From contig NZ_PVTF01000002.1 in assembly GCF_003002815.1 (NCBI RefSeq), forward strand, positions 558,001 through 622,000: a stretch of DNA of 64,000 nt, written 5' to 3'. Source of the stretch: Umezawaea tangerina (GTDB lineage Bacteria > Actinomycetota > Actinomycetes > Mycobacteriales > Pseudonocardiaceae). Every line of letters begins with the position of its first letter. The first letter of the stretch is position 1. Positions 35,082 through 43,949 of the stretch are shown one piece after another. The notes beneath the pieces were generated by a model. That model did no database searches. It was not told where the DNA came from and saw nothing but the letters and a program-made list of their open reading frames with translations. The position numbers were made by a program, and so were the translations under genes.

Positions 35082-36425
35082 GTGACCGCTCACACCGCCG
35101 GTCCCCCGCCCCCGACCGGCAAACCGCGCAAGGCGGCCGTCGCCGCGTGGATCGGGAGCGCGCTGGAGTACTACGACTTCTTCATCTACGGCACCGCCGC
35201 GGCCCTCGTCTTCGGCAAGATCTTCTTCCCGTCGTCGAACCCGGCCACGGGCACGCTGCTGGCGCTGGCGACGTTCGGCGTCGGCTACCTCGCCCGCCCG
35301 GTCGGCGCGGTGTTCCTCGGGCACGTCGGCGACCGGTTCGGCCGCAAGCGCGTGCTGGTGTCCACGTTGCTGCTCATGGGTTTCTCGACGTTCCTGATCG
35401 GCTGCCTGCCGACCTACGACGGCATCGGCGTCACCGCGCCGGTCCTGCTGGTCGCGACCCGGTTGCTGCAAGGGCTCTCCGCCGCGGGTGAGCAGGCGGG
35501 CGCGAACTCGATGAGCCTGGAGCACGCCCCCGACGACCGGCGCGCGTACTACACGAGCTTCACCCTCAGCGGCACCCAGGCCGGTCAGATCCTGGCCACG
35601 GCGGTGTTCCTGCCGATCGCCGCGCTCCCCCAGGACCAACTGCTGTCGTGGGGGTGGCGGATCCCCTTCTGGGCCAGCGCGATCGTCGTCGTGGTCGGGT
35701 TCGTGATCCGCCGCAAGCTCGACGAGACACCGGTCTTCGAGCACGAGGTCGCCGGGCAAGGACCTGCCAAGCTGCCGGTCACCATCCTGTTCCGCGACCA
35801 CTGGGCCGACGTCCTGCGGGTGGTCGCGGCCGCCGTGATCGCCTCCGTCAGCACGATCTTCACCGTCTACGCGCTGTCCTACGCGGTCAACTCCGCCGGG
35901 CTGGCCAGGACCCCGATGCTGTGGGTCGGCGTGCTCGCCAACGTCGTCGCGCTGGGCGCCATCCCGCTCTGGGCGCGGCTGGCCGACCGCGTCGGCCGCA
36001 AGCCGGTGTTCATCGGCGGATCGCTGGGCTGCGCCGTCCTGATCTTCGCCTACCTGGGCGCCATCTCCTCGGCCGACTACACGCTCGTCTTCGTCGTCGG
36101 CATTCTGCTGTTCGGCGTCGTCTACAGCGCCACCAACGCCGTCTGGCCGTCGTTCTACGGCGAGATGTTCACCGCGAGGGTCCGCCTGTCCGGGATGGCC
36201 ATCGGCACCCAGATCGGTTTCGCCGTCGCGGGTTTCACCCCGACCATCTCCGCCGCCATCGCGGGTGACAAGAGCGCCAACTGGGTCGGTGTCGCCGTCT
36301 TCACCGCGGTGCTCTGCCTGGTCAACGTCATCGCCGTGGCCACCGGCCGCGAGACCTTCCGCACCCCCACCGCGGACCTCGGCCTCAAGACCCGCAAGTC
36401 CGACCACGCGGGGGCGTCCGCCTGA
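35082..36425 (+). CDS. MHS-family metabolite:proton symporter, likely shikimate/quinate uptake
   Basis: A 447-residue MFS transporter with 12 helices. IGSALEYYDFFIYGTAAAL and GHVGDRFGRKR (loop 2-3 motif) are signatures of the metabolite:H+ symporter subfamily (ShiA, KgtP, ProP). GTG start, RBS AGAGGAG 6 bp upstream. It follows the TetR regulator and a copy of its candidate operator, so import of shikimate or quinate is the best inference. A 15-bp hairpin follows. Confidence 0.88.
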   Translation: MTAHTAGPPPPTGKPRKAAVAAWIGSALEYYDFFIYGTAAALVFGKIFFPSSNPATGTLLALATFGVGYLARPVGAVFLGHVGDRFGRKRVLVSTLLLMGFSTFLIGCLPTYDGIGVTAPVLLVATRLLQGLSAAGEQAGANSMSLEHAPDDRRAYYTSFTLSGTQAGQILATAVFLPIAALPQDQLLSWGWRIPFWASAIVVVVGFVIRRKLDETPVFEHEVAGQGPAKLPVTILFRDHWADVLRVVAAAVIASVSTIFTVYALSYAVNSAGLARTPMLWVGVLANVVALGAIPLWARLADRVGRKPVFIGGSLGCAVLIFAYLGAISSADYTLVFVVGILLFGVVYSATNAVWPSFYGEMFTARVRLSGMAIGTQIGFAVAGFTPTISAAIAGDKSANWVGVAVFTAVLCLVNVIAVATGRETFRTPTADLGLKTRKSDHAGASA

Positions 36426-36431
36426 CGACGC

Positions 36432-36468
36432 GGTCGCGCGTGGCGGCCGGACACCGCCGCGCGCGACC
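36432..36468. terminator. hairpin between convergent genes
   Basis: GGTCGCGCG (36432-36440) pairs with CGCGCGACC (36460-36468), and GGCGG with CCGCC inside it. It lies between the transporter stop (36425) and the anti-sigma-like gene's stop (36472). Confidence 0.7.
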
Positions 36469-36471
36469 CGG

Positions 36472-37653
36472 TCACCTCCGCAGCGCCCAGTCGCCCTCCA
36501 GCAGCACGCCGCCGTTCGCACCGCGCAGGACGACGTGCACCGCGCTGGACTCCGGGTCCAGGTGAACGCCCTCCGGGACGAGGACGGCGAAGATGCGGCC
36601 CGCCACGGCGGCCTGCCGCGTCTGCCCCCCGGCGAAGCCCAGCTCGGCGGTGGCGACGACCATGCTGCTGTCACCGATCTCGCCGCCGAGGACCTGCCTG
36701 CCGCCCCCGACGTCCACGAGGAGGTCGGGCATGACCGCCCCGCTCTCGACGAGCGGCGCGATGGTCGTCCTGACCACGGCGCCCTTCGGCCCGCAGGCGG
36801 CCAGGGTGCTCGCCGTCCGGCCGATGACCAGGGTGCCGCCGGGGTGGGCGATGGTGAGCACGGGCTGGTAGGAGTCCGGGTCCAGCACCGGGTTCGCCGA
36901 GCGGGACAGGCAGTCGCCGAGCATCCGGCCCGTCTCCGAGGCGCGGTCGGGTGCCGGGCCGTCGGGGTGGTCGCGGACGGCGGCCGCGGGTGGCGGCGGT
37001 GCCGCGAGCGGCTGGTCGACCGCCTTGTCGCCGGAGGTGAACGTGGTCCCGGTCGGGTTGATCCCGGTCAGCGCGACGAACATGCGGTCGCCGACCACCG
37101 CGGTCACCGCGGCGCTGCCGTGCACACCCTTGCCCTCCAACGAGAGCGCGTCGCGGCCCGCGTCCAGCACCCCAGCCACGACGCCCTCGCGGCTGGCCAG
37201 GACGGCCGCGACACCGGTGTCCGGCGCGGCGGCCGGGTCGGACACCGTCGCCGTGGTCGGCGTGGTCTGGCAGAAGAACGGCCTGCCATCGGCTCGGGCC
37301 GCGACCACGCCCAGCTGGGCGTCGCCGACGGAGAACGAGGGCGTCCACCGGGAGCGGTCCGGGAAGCGGTCGGCCGCGCCGCCGTCGCGCACCGCGTTCC
37401 AGCAGCGGTCCAGGGCGATGTTCACGGTCACCGGGTCGAACGCCGGGGGGACGGCCGCGGGGGTCTCGGCGTCGGGCATCTGCCGCAGCACGAACACCGT
37501 GCCCGCCAACAGGACCACGGCCGCCGCCGCGGCGACGACCGGGACCCGCACCGGCCGCCGCGGCCGCTCGTCGACGCCCTGCTCGAACTCCGCGCGAAGG
37601 TGCTCGCGCAAGTCGGCGGGCAGCGCGCGCCGGGGTGGGATGTCGATGTTCAC
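36472..37653 (-). CDS. membrane protein coupled to an ECF sigma factor
   Basis: A 393-residue protein: about 40 cytosolic residues, one membrane helix near 42-58 (VVAAAAAVVLLAGTVFVL), then a large Ala/Pro-rich external part with pairs of Cys (ALDRCWNAV, FFCQTTP, DCLSRS, LAACGPKG). No zinc-finger (HxxxCxxC) is present in the cytosolic tail, so it is not a classical zinc anti-sigma factor. GTG start overlaps the sigma-factor stop (GTGA), which makes it a likely regulatory partner of it. Function is inferred from context only. Confidence 0.72.
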   Translation of the reverse strand: MNIDIPPRRALPADLREHLRAEFEQGVDERPRRPVRVPVVAAAAAVVLLAGTVFVLRQMPDAETPAAVPPAFDPVTVNIALDRCWNAVRDGGAADRFPDRSRWTPSFSVGDAQLGVVAARADGRPFFCQTTPTTATVSDPAAAPDTGVAAVLASREGVVAGVLDAGRDALSLEGKGVHGSAAVTAVVGDRMFVALTGINPTGTTFTSGDKAVDQPLAAPPPPAAAVRDHPDGPAPDRASETGRMLGDCLSRSANPVLDPDSYQPVLTIAHPGGTLVIGRTASTLAACGPKGAVVRTTIAPLVESGAVMPDLLVDVGGGRQVLGGEIGDSSMVVATAELGFAGGQTRQAAVAGRIFAVLVPEGVHLDPESSAVHVVLRGANGGVLLEGDWALRR

Positions 37654-38240
37654 TGGCTTTCCTCCGACAGGCTGCGCAGGCGGGCACGGGCGCGGGAGAG
37701 GTGGGAGCGGACCGTCGCCTCCGCGATCCCGAGGTGCAGCGCGACCTCGGCGACGGGGAGATCGCCCAGCAGGCAGAGCTCGGCGACGTCGCGCTGCGCC
37801 GACGGCAGCCGCCGTACGGCGTCGACCACCTCGCGCAGCCTGGTCTCGCTGTCGATCCGGCGCACCACCGCCTCGGCGTGGTCGTCGACGGGCGGTGGTG
37901 CCGGGATCCTGCGCAGCAGCCGGGAACGCCGGGCCAGACCGCGGTGCGCGGTGCGCACGACGTTGCCCGCCATCGTGTACAGCAGCGGCAGCGCGCTGTC
38001 CCGGACCAGGGTCACCTCGGCGCGGGTGCGCCACGCGGTCAGGAAGGTCGCCGACGTGACGTCGTGCGCCTGCTCCCAGGAGCCGGTCAGGCGGTAGGCG
38101 TGGTTCCACACGGACTCGACGTGCCGTTCGAAGAGCACGCCGAACGACTCCCGGTCACCCCGGCTCCACAGCACGGGGTCCGGTGGGTCGGCCGCGCCGA
38201 CCGCCCTGTCCGCCACGTCCGGCGTCGTCTCACTGGTCAC
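37650..38240 (-). CDS. ECF-type RNA polymerase sigma factor
   Basis: A 196-residue sigma-70-like protein. Region 2 (FGVLFERHVESVWNHAYRLTG, DVTSATFLTAWR) and region 4 (LREVVDAVRRLPSAQRDVAE, VAEVALHLGIAEATVRSHLSRARARL) are clear. No SnoaL or other C-terminal extension. The GTG at 38240 is my choice; GTG 38243 and an in-frame ATG at 38288 are possible. It is coupled to the membrane protein that follows. Target promoters cannot be named. Confidence 0.85.
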   Translation of the reverse strand: MTSETTPDVADRAVGAADPPDPVLWSRGDRESFGVLFERHVESVWNHAYRLTGSWEQAHDVTSATFLTAWRTRAEVTLVRDSALPLLYTMAGNVVRTAHRGLARRSRLLRRIPAPPPVDDHAEAVVRRIDSETRLREVVDAVRRLPSAQRDVAELCLLGDLPVAEVALHLGIAEATVRSHLSRARARLRSLSEESQ

Positions 38241-38321
38241 AACGGTCAGGTGCCCGCGAGGACCCCTCCGTTGCACCCGGCGGGTCACGAACAGGTCACG
38301 AACGGGTCCGGCACGACGAAA

Positions 38322-38354
38322 GCCGGTGCCGCGGAACGTTCCCGCGGCACCGGC
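38322..38354. terminator. hairpin between the small membrane gene and the sigma-factor gene
   Basis: Perfect 13-bp stem GCCGGTGCCGCGG / CCGCGGCACCGGC with a 7-base loop, 41-73 bp past the small gene's stop on the minus strand. Confidence 0.75.
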
Positions 38355-38394
38355 GAAGTCGTGGTCCCCGCCGACGTGGGCGGGTGGTCGGGCA

Positions 38395-38550
38395 CTAGAA
38401 GATGGCGATCAGCAGAAGGATCACGGCGAAAGCGATCACCAGCCCGATGATGGCCTTGCTGCCGGGACGGCTGCGGTGGTGGCTCTCGACCCTGGTGGTC
38501 CTGAACCAGCTGTGCGGCACGCGACGGCGGTGTGCCCGAACCCAAGGCAT
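38395..38550 (-). CDS. 51-residue small membrane protein
   Basis: Basic N-terminus rich in Arg and His (MPWVRAHRRRVPHSWFRTTR) and one C-terminal helix (AIIGLVIAFAVILLLIAIF) that runs to the end: a tail-anchored layout. ATG 38550 begins the coding signal. It ends 155 bp before the sigma-factor gene, with a hairpin between. No family recognised; short tail-anchored proteins can be stress-induced membrane peptides. Confidence 0.55.
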   Translation of the reverse strand: MPWVRAHRRRVPHSWFRTTRVESHHRSRPGSKAIIGLVIAFAVILLLIAIF

Positions 38551-38677
38551 GTCGACTCCCGGTCTGGTGTGTGTGCGTCCGCGTCCCACGACGCGATCAT
38601 GGTGGTGGTACCCCGTAGCCGCGCGGAAAACACCTCTTCGACCGATCCGATGTGCCGGTCCCGCACGAAGACCTGTC

Positions 38678-39550
38678 GTGCGACTCGACGACCGGCTGCG
38701 GGCGATGCTCATGCACGCCACCGCGCGGTGGACCGTCCGGTACGGCGACAGCCTGCGCTTCGCGGGCACCGATCTGCCGCGACCGCGGGTGGTCCGGGTG
38801 CCGACGAGGCACGGGAAGGTGCCGGTGCACGTGTACCGGCCGCCGGGGCTCGGCGCCGGGGCGCCCGCGCACGTCCACTTCCACGGCGGCGCGTGGCTGA
38901 TGCGCCACCCCGGCATGGACGACTGGTGGTGCCGCTACCTCGCGGCCACCGCGCGGGTCGTGGTGCTCAACGTCGACTTCCGCACCGGGCCGTACGTGGC
39001 CTACCCGGTGGCGCAGCACCAGTGCCACGACGTCGCGGCGTGGGCCGCGACGGGTGGTGACGACCTGGTGCTGGACAAGGACAGGATCTCCGTCGGCGGG
39101 TTCTCCTCGGGTGGCGGGCTGGCCGCGTCGGTGTGCCTGCAGGCCCGTGACAGCGGGTCGTTCCGGCCGGTGCTCCAGGTGCTCGGCGTGCCCGCTCTCG
39201 ACCTGGCGGGCGAGGTGCCCGACGCCGGTCCGGGGATGATCTCCCCCGAGCTGCGGCGGATGGTGCGGCGGGTCTACTTCCCCGACGCCGCAACGCGTTC
39301 GCACCCGTACGCCTCGCCGGTGCTCGCGCCGGACCTGTCCGGGCTCCCGCCCGCGGTCGTGCTGACCGCGGAACGGGACGCCCTGCGCGAGGACGGCGAG
39401 CGGTACGCCGACCGCCTGCGCCGCGCGGGAGTCCCGGTCGTGCACCACCGGACTCCCGGTGTGGACCACTACTTCCTCACCGAGGACCCGGTCCGGGCCC
39501 GCGCCACCATGGCGGTGGTGGCGCGGGCGGTCGCCGACGCCGGGACGTGA
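38678..39550 (+). CDS. hormone-sensitive-lipase-family esterase
   Basis: A 290-residue alpha/beta hydrolase of the HSL family. VHFHGGAWL is the H-G-G-x oxyanion motif and VGGFSSGGGLAAS the G-x-S-x-G nucleophile elbow; Asp lies in LTAERDALREDG and His in TPGVDHYF. GTG start at 38678 gives the family length, while the longer open frame would add about 90 residues without lipase features. Cytosolic, substrates probably short acyl esters. It is convergent with the TPR gene (3 bp apart). Confidence 0.88.
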   Translation: MRLDDRLRAMLMHATARWTVRYGDSLRFAGTDLPRPRVVRVPTRHGKVPVHVYRPPGLGAGAPAHVHFHGGAWLMRHPGMDDWWCRYLAATARVVVLNVDFRTGPYVAYPVAQHQCHDVAAWAATGGDDLVLDKDRISVGGFSSGGGLAASVCLQARDSGSFRPVLQVLGVPALDLAGEVPDAGPGMISPELRRMVRRVYFPDAATRSHPYASPVLAPDLSGLPPAVVLTAERDALREDGERYADRLRRAGVPVVHHRTPGVDHYFLTEDPVRARATMAVVARAVADAGT

Positions 39551-39553
39551 CGG

Positions 39554-41338
39554 TCAGCCGTCCAGCGTGGACAGCACGTCCCGCGCCAGCGAGGTGAAGT
39601 CGTCGTCGGCCTCGGGCGTGACCAGGACCAGCTCGCACAGCGGACCGAGGATGGACACCTGCCGCTCCTGGCCTGCCCGCACGGCGTCGACCATGCGCGT
39701 GACGACGTGGTGCTTGACGTCCTGCCACGTCTCCGGCACGACCCACGCCGTGGCGACGAGCGCGATCCCGGCGGCGACGTTCACCCAGTCCTCCACGCCG
39801 TGCAGGAGGTCCAGCAGGATCTCCCGCCTGCGCGAGGTCTCCCACGGCTCGTCCACGGCGTGGTGCGCGACGCCCAGGCACGCGGCGACCTGCACGGCGC
39901 TCAGCCACAGGTTCGGGGCGTGCCGGGCCATCACGGCGCCGAACTCGGTGTCCGGTGTCGCGGGCGGGTGGACCAGGGTGCCGAGCAGGTCGAGGGGGTC
40001 CACCGCCGACAGCACGACGGTCGCGTCGTACAGCGCGGGCAGGCTCTCCCAGCGGAACGACGCGATCCGGCGCACCGCCTCGGCCGCCTCCGGCGGGGGT
40101 GGCGGCACCGCGGGGCGCGCGACCGCGTCGTCGTAGACCCAGACCGCGTGCGCGACCTCGTACTTGGGCAGGCGCGGGTCCGGGTCCGGGACGGTCTCGA
40201 ACACGACGGTCGCCTTCGGGAACGCCTGGTGCAGCGCCAGCACGGCGCTGGGCGGCTCCACAGCGGACACCGTGAGCACGACCTCCAGGTCCGGTGACGG
40301 CTCCGCCCGTTCCAGCAGCTGGACGAGCGAGTTCGTGGTGGCCTCGGTCTGGCCGGGGGCGCGGCCCAGCACCGGGCTGTCCCAGCTCACGTCGGCCAGC
40401 TCCTCCGCGGCGTACGGCAGGTCGGACCCGGCCAGCGCCAGGAGGTGCCGCACGTCCCCGTCGATCCGGTACCGGACGGCGTCGGCCGCGGGCCCGGCCT
40501 TGGGGTGCTCGGGGTCGGCCGCCGCCGCGCGTTCCGCCCACACCAGCGCTCGCTCCAGCTGGCCCTCGCGGACCAGCAGGTCGGAGATGTCGATGTGCAG
40601 GCCCAGGTCCTCCGGCGTCCGCTCGGCCTCGTCCTGCCACACCCGCAGCGCCTCGTCCATCCGCCCTGCGGCGCGCAGGGCGTACCCCGTCATCACCGCG
40701 GCCTCGTGGCTGGGCTCGACCTCGAACGACCGCCGAGCCCACTCGACCGCCTCGTCCACCGCGCCGAGTCGACGGGCGAAGGTCGAGGCGCTCCAGAGCA
40801 GCCTCGCCTCGTCCCGGTGCAGCGCGACGGACTCGCGCAGCAGCTCCAGCAACGGCGACAGCGCCTCGCGGACGTCGTCGTGGACGGGGTCGGGCAGCAC
40901 CGAGGCCAGGTGCAGCACCGAGCCCACCAGCACCTCGGGCGACACCAGCTCGGCCAGGCCGGGCCCGCGCAGCCAGGCGACGTCGAGCCACGCCCGGTCC
41001 GGCTCCTGCGCGGCCACCAGCACCAGCAGCCGCACCGCCTCGTCCCACTCCCCCGCGGCCGCGCTCAGGTGCGCGTAGCCCGCGACGGTCCCGCTGTAGG
41101 GGGTGTCCAGGTCGAACAGCGCCAGCGCCCGCCGCGGGCCGCCGACGCGCGCCGCGAGCTCGCTCAGCGCCTCGTAGGTGTCCGCGAGTCCGGGGTCGTG
41201 CGCCAGCGCGTCGGACAGGTGCCGGGCGGAGTGCTCCAGGTCGCCGTCGGCCAGCAGCAGCCGCGCGATCGCGACCTCGCCCTCGGCCTCCAGCTGCTCA
41301 CCGGTGCACCGCGCGTCGTGCTCCACTGTTCCCCCCAT
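39554..41338 (-). CDS. large TPR-repeat protein of unknown function
   Basis: A 594-residue cytosolic protein. The N-terminal 300 residues hold TPR-like units (AIARLLLADGDLEHSARHLSDALAHDPGL; WARRSFEVEPSHEAAVMTGYAL; RALVWAERAAAADPEHPKAG). The C-terminal part (about 330-594) has a Rossmann-like pattern (DLEVVLTVSAVEPPSAVLALH, ATVVFETVPDP) with all-helical end (ILLDLLHGVEDWVNVAAGIAL), unknown to me. ATG 41338 is my choice; GTG 41326 has GGGGGG 4 bp upstream and may be the true start. It may be part of a signalling or effector complex; nothing nearby fixes a role. Confidence 0.72.
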   Translation of the reverse strand: MGGTVEHDARCTGEQLEAEGEVAIARLLLADGDLEHSARHLSDALAHDPGLADTYEALSELAARVGGPRRALALFDLDTPYSGTVAGYAHLSAAAGEWDEAVRLLVLVAAQEPDRAWLDVAWLRGPGLAELVSPEVLVGSVLHLASVLPDPVHDDVREALSPLLELLRESVALHRDEARLLWSASTFARRLGAVDEAVEWARRSFEVEPSHEAAVMTGYALRAAGRMDEALRVWQDEAERTPEDLGLHIDISDLLVREGQLERALVWAERAAAADPEHPKAGPAADAVRYRIDGDVRHLLALAGSDLPYAAEELADVSWDSPVLGRAPGQTEATTNSLVQLLERAEPSPDLEVVLTVSAVEPPSAVLALHQAFPKATVVFETVPDPDPRLPKYEVAHAVWVYDDAVARPAVPPPPPEAAEAVRRIASFRWESLPALYDATVVLSAVDPLDLLGTLVHPPATPDTEFGAVMARHAPNLWLSAVQVAACLGVAHHAVDEPWETSRRREILLDLLHGVEDWVNVAAGIALVATAWVVPETWQDVKHHVVTRMVDAVRAGQERQVSILGPLCELVLVTPEADDDFTSLARDVLSTLDG

Positions 41339-41603
41339 GCGTTCGCGATGACCTTCGGGCACGGTCGTCGCCCGCGGTCGGGGTGGGTGATCGTAATGGG
41401 GCGGACGCGGCCACCCCTCGGCGACCGGACTCCCGAAGCAATCCGCGGACGCACGTGTACGCGCCATCCCGGTTGGGTAGACCACGCTTGCCGTGCGCGC
41501 ACGTTGGAGCAACATCGCACGGCAGGACCGCTCCGGCGGACCGGCTGGACCGGTGCGGACCCGTTGAACACACAGCGCCCGCGCCGGTCCAGCTCCGCGG
41601 CGG

Positions 41604-42779
41604 TCAGGCCTTCGCGCCGGTCCAGTCCAGGCACACGACCACGGCGTCGTCGAGCAGGTCGTTGCCCTCGTGGTAGTCCAGCAGCTCGGTGATGATCGCC
41701 CGCGCCGCCTCCGGGGCGGGCAGGTAGCGCGAGTCGCGGATGATCCGGTCCAGGTTGGTCGCGCCGTACTCGCCGCCGCTGGGCGAGCGCGCGGTGTGCA
41801 CGCCGTCGCTGACGACGACCAGCCGGTCGCCCGGCTCCACCTGGAAGTCCTGCTCCTGGTAGTCGGTGCTCTCGAACATCCCGAGCGGCATCTGCTCCTC
41901 GAACGGCACCAGCTGGACCTCGCCGTCGCGCAGCCGCAGCAGGTGCGGCGACCCGGCGTCGACCACGGCCACCCGGCCGGTGGACAGCTCGAAGCGCAGC
42001 AGCAGGGTCGCCACGTGCTCCGCGCCGCCGTACTGGGCGTAGACGGCCTGGTCGGCCAGGCAGGCCTGGTCCACCAGGCCCAGCCCGGCCCGCCGGGCGT
42101 TGCGCAGGGCGCTGATGGCGAGGTTGGTGAGCAGCGCGGCCCGGATGCCGCTGCCCATGCCGTTGGACACCGTCACGGTGAGGTGGTCTGCCGACGCGCT
42201 CCAGTCGAAGTTGTCGCCCCCTATCGTGTACGCGGGTTCGAGCTGGCCGCCCAGCGAGTACTCGTCGCGCGAGCAGCCGCGCCCCGGCAGCAGCTGCCAC
42301 TGCATCTCGGCGGCCAGGCTCAGCCGCTCGCGCCGCCGCGCCTGGAGGTAGAGGTCGGTGTCGCGCTCCGCCACGACGAGCTCGTGCCCGAGCGCCGTGG
42401 CCAGGTCGGCCAGCGCCCGTCTGGCCCCGTCGCCGGGCACGTCCGGCAGCGTCACCGCGAGCACGCCGAGCCGGTCACCGCGCACGGCCACCGGCAGGTA
42501 CGCCGTCACGCCGTCCCCGTGCACCGGCTCCAGCAGGGTCTGCTGCGCGGTGAACGCGCGGCCCGCGGTGCTCGTCCTGATCGGCATCGGGGCGGCGGTG
42601 TGCGGCAGCCTGGTCACCGGTTGCAGCACGCTGAGCCGGTAGTCGGCCAGCAGCAGCTCGGAGTCCGTCGCGCCGAAGTCGGCCTGGAGGGCGGCGCGCA
42701 GCACGTCCAGCAGCGCGTGCGGCGGGCTGTCCCGCAGCGCCCGTTCCGCACGGACCGGCGGATCGTCGGTGGCGCTCAT
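41604..42779 (-). CDS. GAF-SpoIIE (PP2C-type) phosphatase with altered active-site motif
   Basis: A 391-residue protein: GAF-like sensor (20-145) and SpoIIE/PP2C domain (170-391). GGDNFDW replaces GGDWYD; the ligand pair is kept. In the next motif, VTVSNGMGSGIRAALL stands where other SpoIIE proteins have D-x-x-G-H-G, so Asp is Asn and His is Ser. VVSDGV and DDAVVVCL keep their Asp. The altered metal site could give weaker or no activity. In partner-switching, such phosphatases act on phospho-STAS proteins; a STAS gene lies 0.8 kb away on the other strand. Confidence 0.85.
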   Translation of the reverse strand: MSATDDPPVRAERALRDSPPHALLDVLRAALQADFGATDSELLLADYRLSVLQPVTRLPHTAAPMPIRTSTAGRAFTAQQTLLEPVHGDGVTAYLPVAVRGDRLGVLAVTLPDVPGDGARRALADLATALGHELVVAERDTDLYLQARRRERLSLAAEMQWQLLPGRGCSRDEYSLGGQLEPAYTIGGDNFDWSASADHLTVTVSNGMGSGIRAALLTNLAISALRNARRAGLGLVDQACLADQAVYAQYGGAEHVATLLLRFELSTGRVAVVDAGSPHLLRLRDGEVQLVPFEEQMPLGMFESTDYQEQDFQVEPGDRLVVVSDGVHTARSPSGGEYGATNLDRIIRDSRYLPAPEAARAIITELLDYHEGNDLLDDAVVVCLDWTGAKA

Positions 42780-42927
42780 TCATCGGCCTCCAGGTCCTGG
42801 CCGCGCGGCACGTCCGCGCGGTCGCCGTCGTGCACGGCGGGCCGACCCTACGGACCCGCACCGACGACAAGTGTCGACACGCCGCACCGGGCTGTTCCGA
42901 TCGGCGCCGAGGTGACAAGGTAGTGGA

Positions 42928-43410
42928 ATGACGAGCAGCCACCGGCGAGGTCCGCGCACAGCGGACGTGTCCTCGGCCGTGGAGTCCGCCGCGGAGGTGC
43001 TGACCGCGCTGTGGGACCGCACCCAGCAGACGTCGAGGACCAGGGTTTCCCCTTCCCAGATGCAGGCGTTGGCGATCGTCGAGCGGCACGGGCAGATCAA
43101 CCTCAACGGTCTCGCCGCGGAGCTGGACGCCATCCCGTCGTCGGCGAGCAGGCTGTGCGACCGCCTCCAGGCGGCCGGGCTGCTGACCCGCGCGGCCAGC
43201 GTGCACAACCGGCGCGAGGTGATGCTCGCGCTGACCAGGGACGGTCGGGCGCTGCTGGCGGAGATCGGCCGCAACCGGCACCAGGCGTTGGCCCGGATCC
43301 TGGCGGACATGTCGCCCGACGGCCGGGAAGCACTGCTCACGGGCCTGTCGGAGTTCAACGACGCGGTCAGGTCGGCGGGCGCCGACGAGCCGTGGGAACA
43401 ACACGCCTGA
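42928..43410 (+). CDS. MarR-family transcriptional regulator
   Basis: A 160-residue winged-helix protein. VSPSQMQALAIVERHGQINL and LAAELDAIPSSASRLCDRLQAAGL form the HTH, and ASVHNRREVMLALT the wing. Divergent from the SpoIIE gene, followed at 152 bp by the STAS gene on the same strand. The GTTTGTC palindrome (43419-43436) downstream may be its own or another regulator's site. Effector unknown. Confidence 0.88.
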   Translation: MTSSHRRGPRTADVSSAVESAAEVLTALWDRTQQTSRTRVSPSQMQALAIVERHGQINLNGLAAELDAIPSSASRLCDRLQAAGLLTRAASVHNRREVMLALTRDGRALLAEIGRNRHQALARILADMSPDGREALLTGLSEFNDAVRSAGADEPWEQHA

Positions 43411-43418
43411 GTCACGAT

Positions 43419-43436
43419 GTTTGTCCTCCGACAAAC
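43419..43436. promoter_or_regulatory. GTTTGTC inverted repeat with a distal copy
   Basis: GTTTGTC-CTCC-GACAAAC is a perfect palindrome. GACAAACGTCCT (43430-43441) recurs inverted as AGGACGTTTGTC at 43540-43551, 12 bp before the STAS start codon. Two such sites would allow looping or joint binding by a dimeric regulator. Confidence 0.55.
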
Positions 43437-43562
43437 GTCCTGAGCCCTGACCTGGCACGACGTCGGAACCGTTCGAGCTTCAGGTGAACTTCAGGCGAAA
43501 CCGTTGGAGATTCACCGATCCGGCGTGCATACTGACGACAGGACGTTTGTCGTGGTGCAACG

Positions 43563-43946
43563 ATGGCGTCGACCCACAACCGAAGGTGGCGCGGGACCTT
43601 GCTGCTGACCGAGGACGTGCTACCGACCGGACGGGTCCGGTGCTCCTTCGACGAGGACCTCCCCCGTGTCGCCATGACCGGCGAGGTCGACATGGACACC
43701 GACCCGCAGTTCGACGCCGCCTACGCGGAGCTCTCCGGGCGCACCCCCACCCACGTCGTGGTCGACCTCGCCGGGGTGACGTTCCTCAGCTGCGCCGGGC
43801 TGGCGTTCATGGCCAGGCTGAACGTGCTGCTGGGCCGGACCGGCCACCGGGTGTGGATCGTCTCCCCCAGCCGGGCGTCCGCGCGGGTGCTCGGGCTGAC
43901 CGGCTTCGCCTGGGACACCGACCTCCCGGTCGCCGCCTCCGCCTGA
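43563..43946 (+). CDS. STAS-domain protein (anti-anti-sigma-like) without the phosphorylatable Ser
   Basis: A 127-residue STAS protein. GEVDMDTDPQFDAAYAEL and HVVVDLAGVTFLSCAGLAFM are the family's strands and helix. Where SpoIIAA-like proteins have D-S-S-G, this has S-C-A-G, so the phosphate-acceptor Ser is Ala. It could still bind a HATPase partner but would not be switched by phosphorylation. Two candidate ATPases (8.1 and 24.1 kb) and a SpoIIE-type phosphatase (41.6 kb) are in the window. It overlaps no gene; the convergent hydrolase ends 3 bp away. Confidence 0.85.
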   Translation: MASTHNRRWRGTLLLTEDVLPTGRVRCSFDEDLPRVAMTGEVDMDTDPQFDAAYAELSGRTPTHVVVDLAGVTFLSCAGLAFMARLNVLLGRTGHRVWIVSPSRASARVLGLTGFAWDTDLPVAASA

Positions 43947-43949
43947 GGC

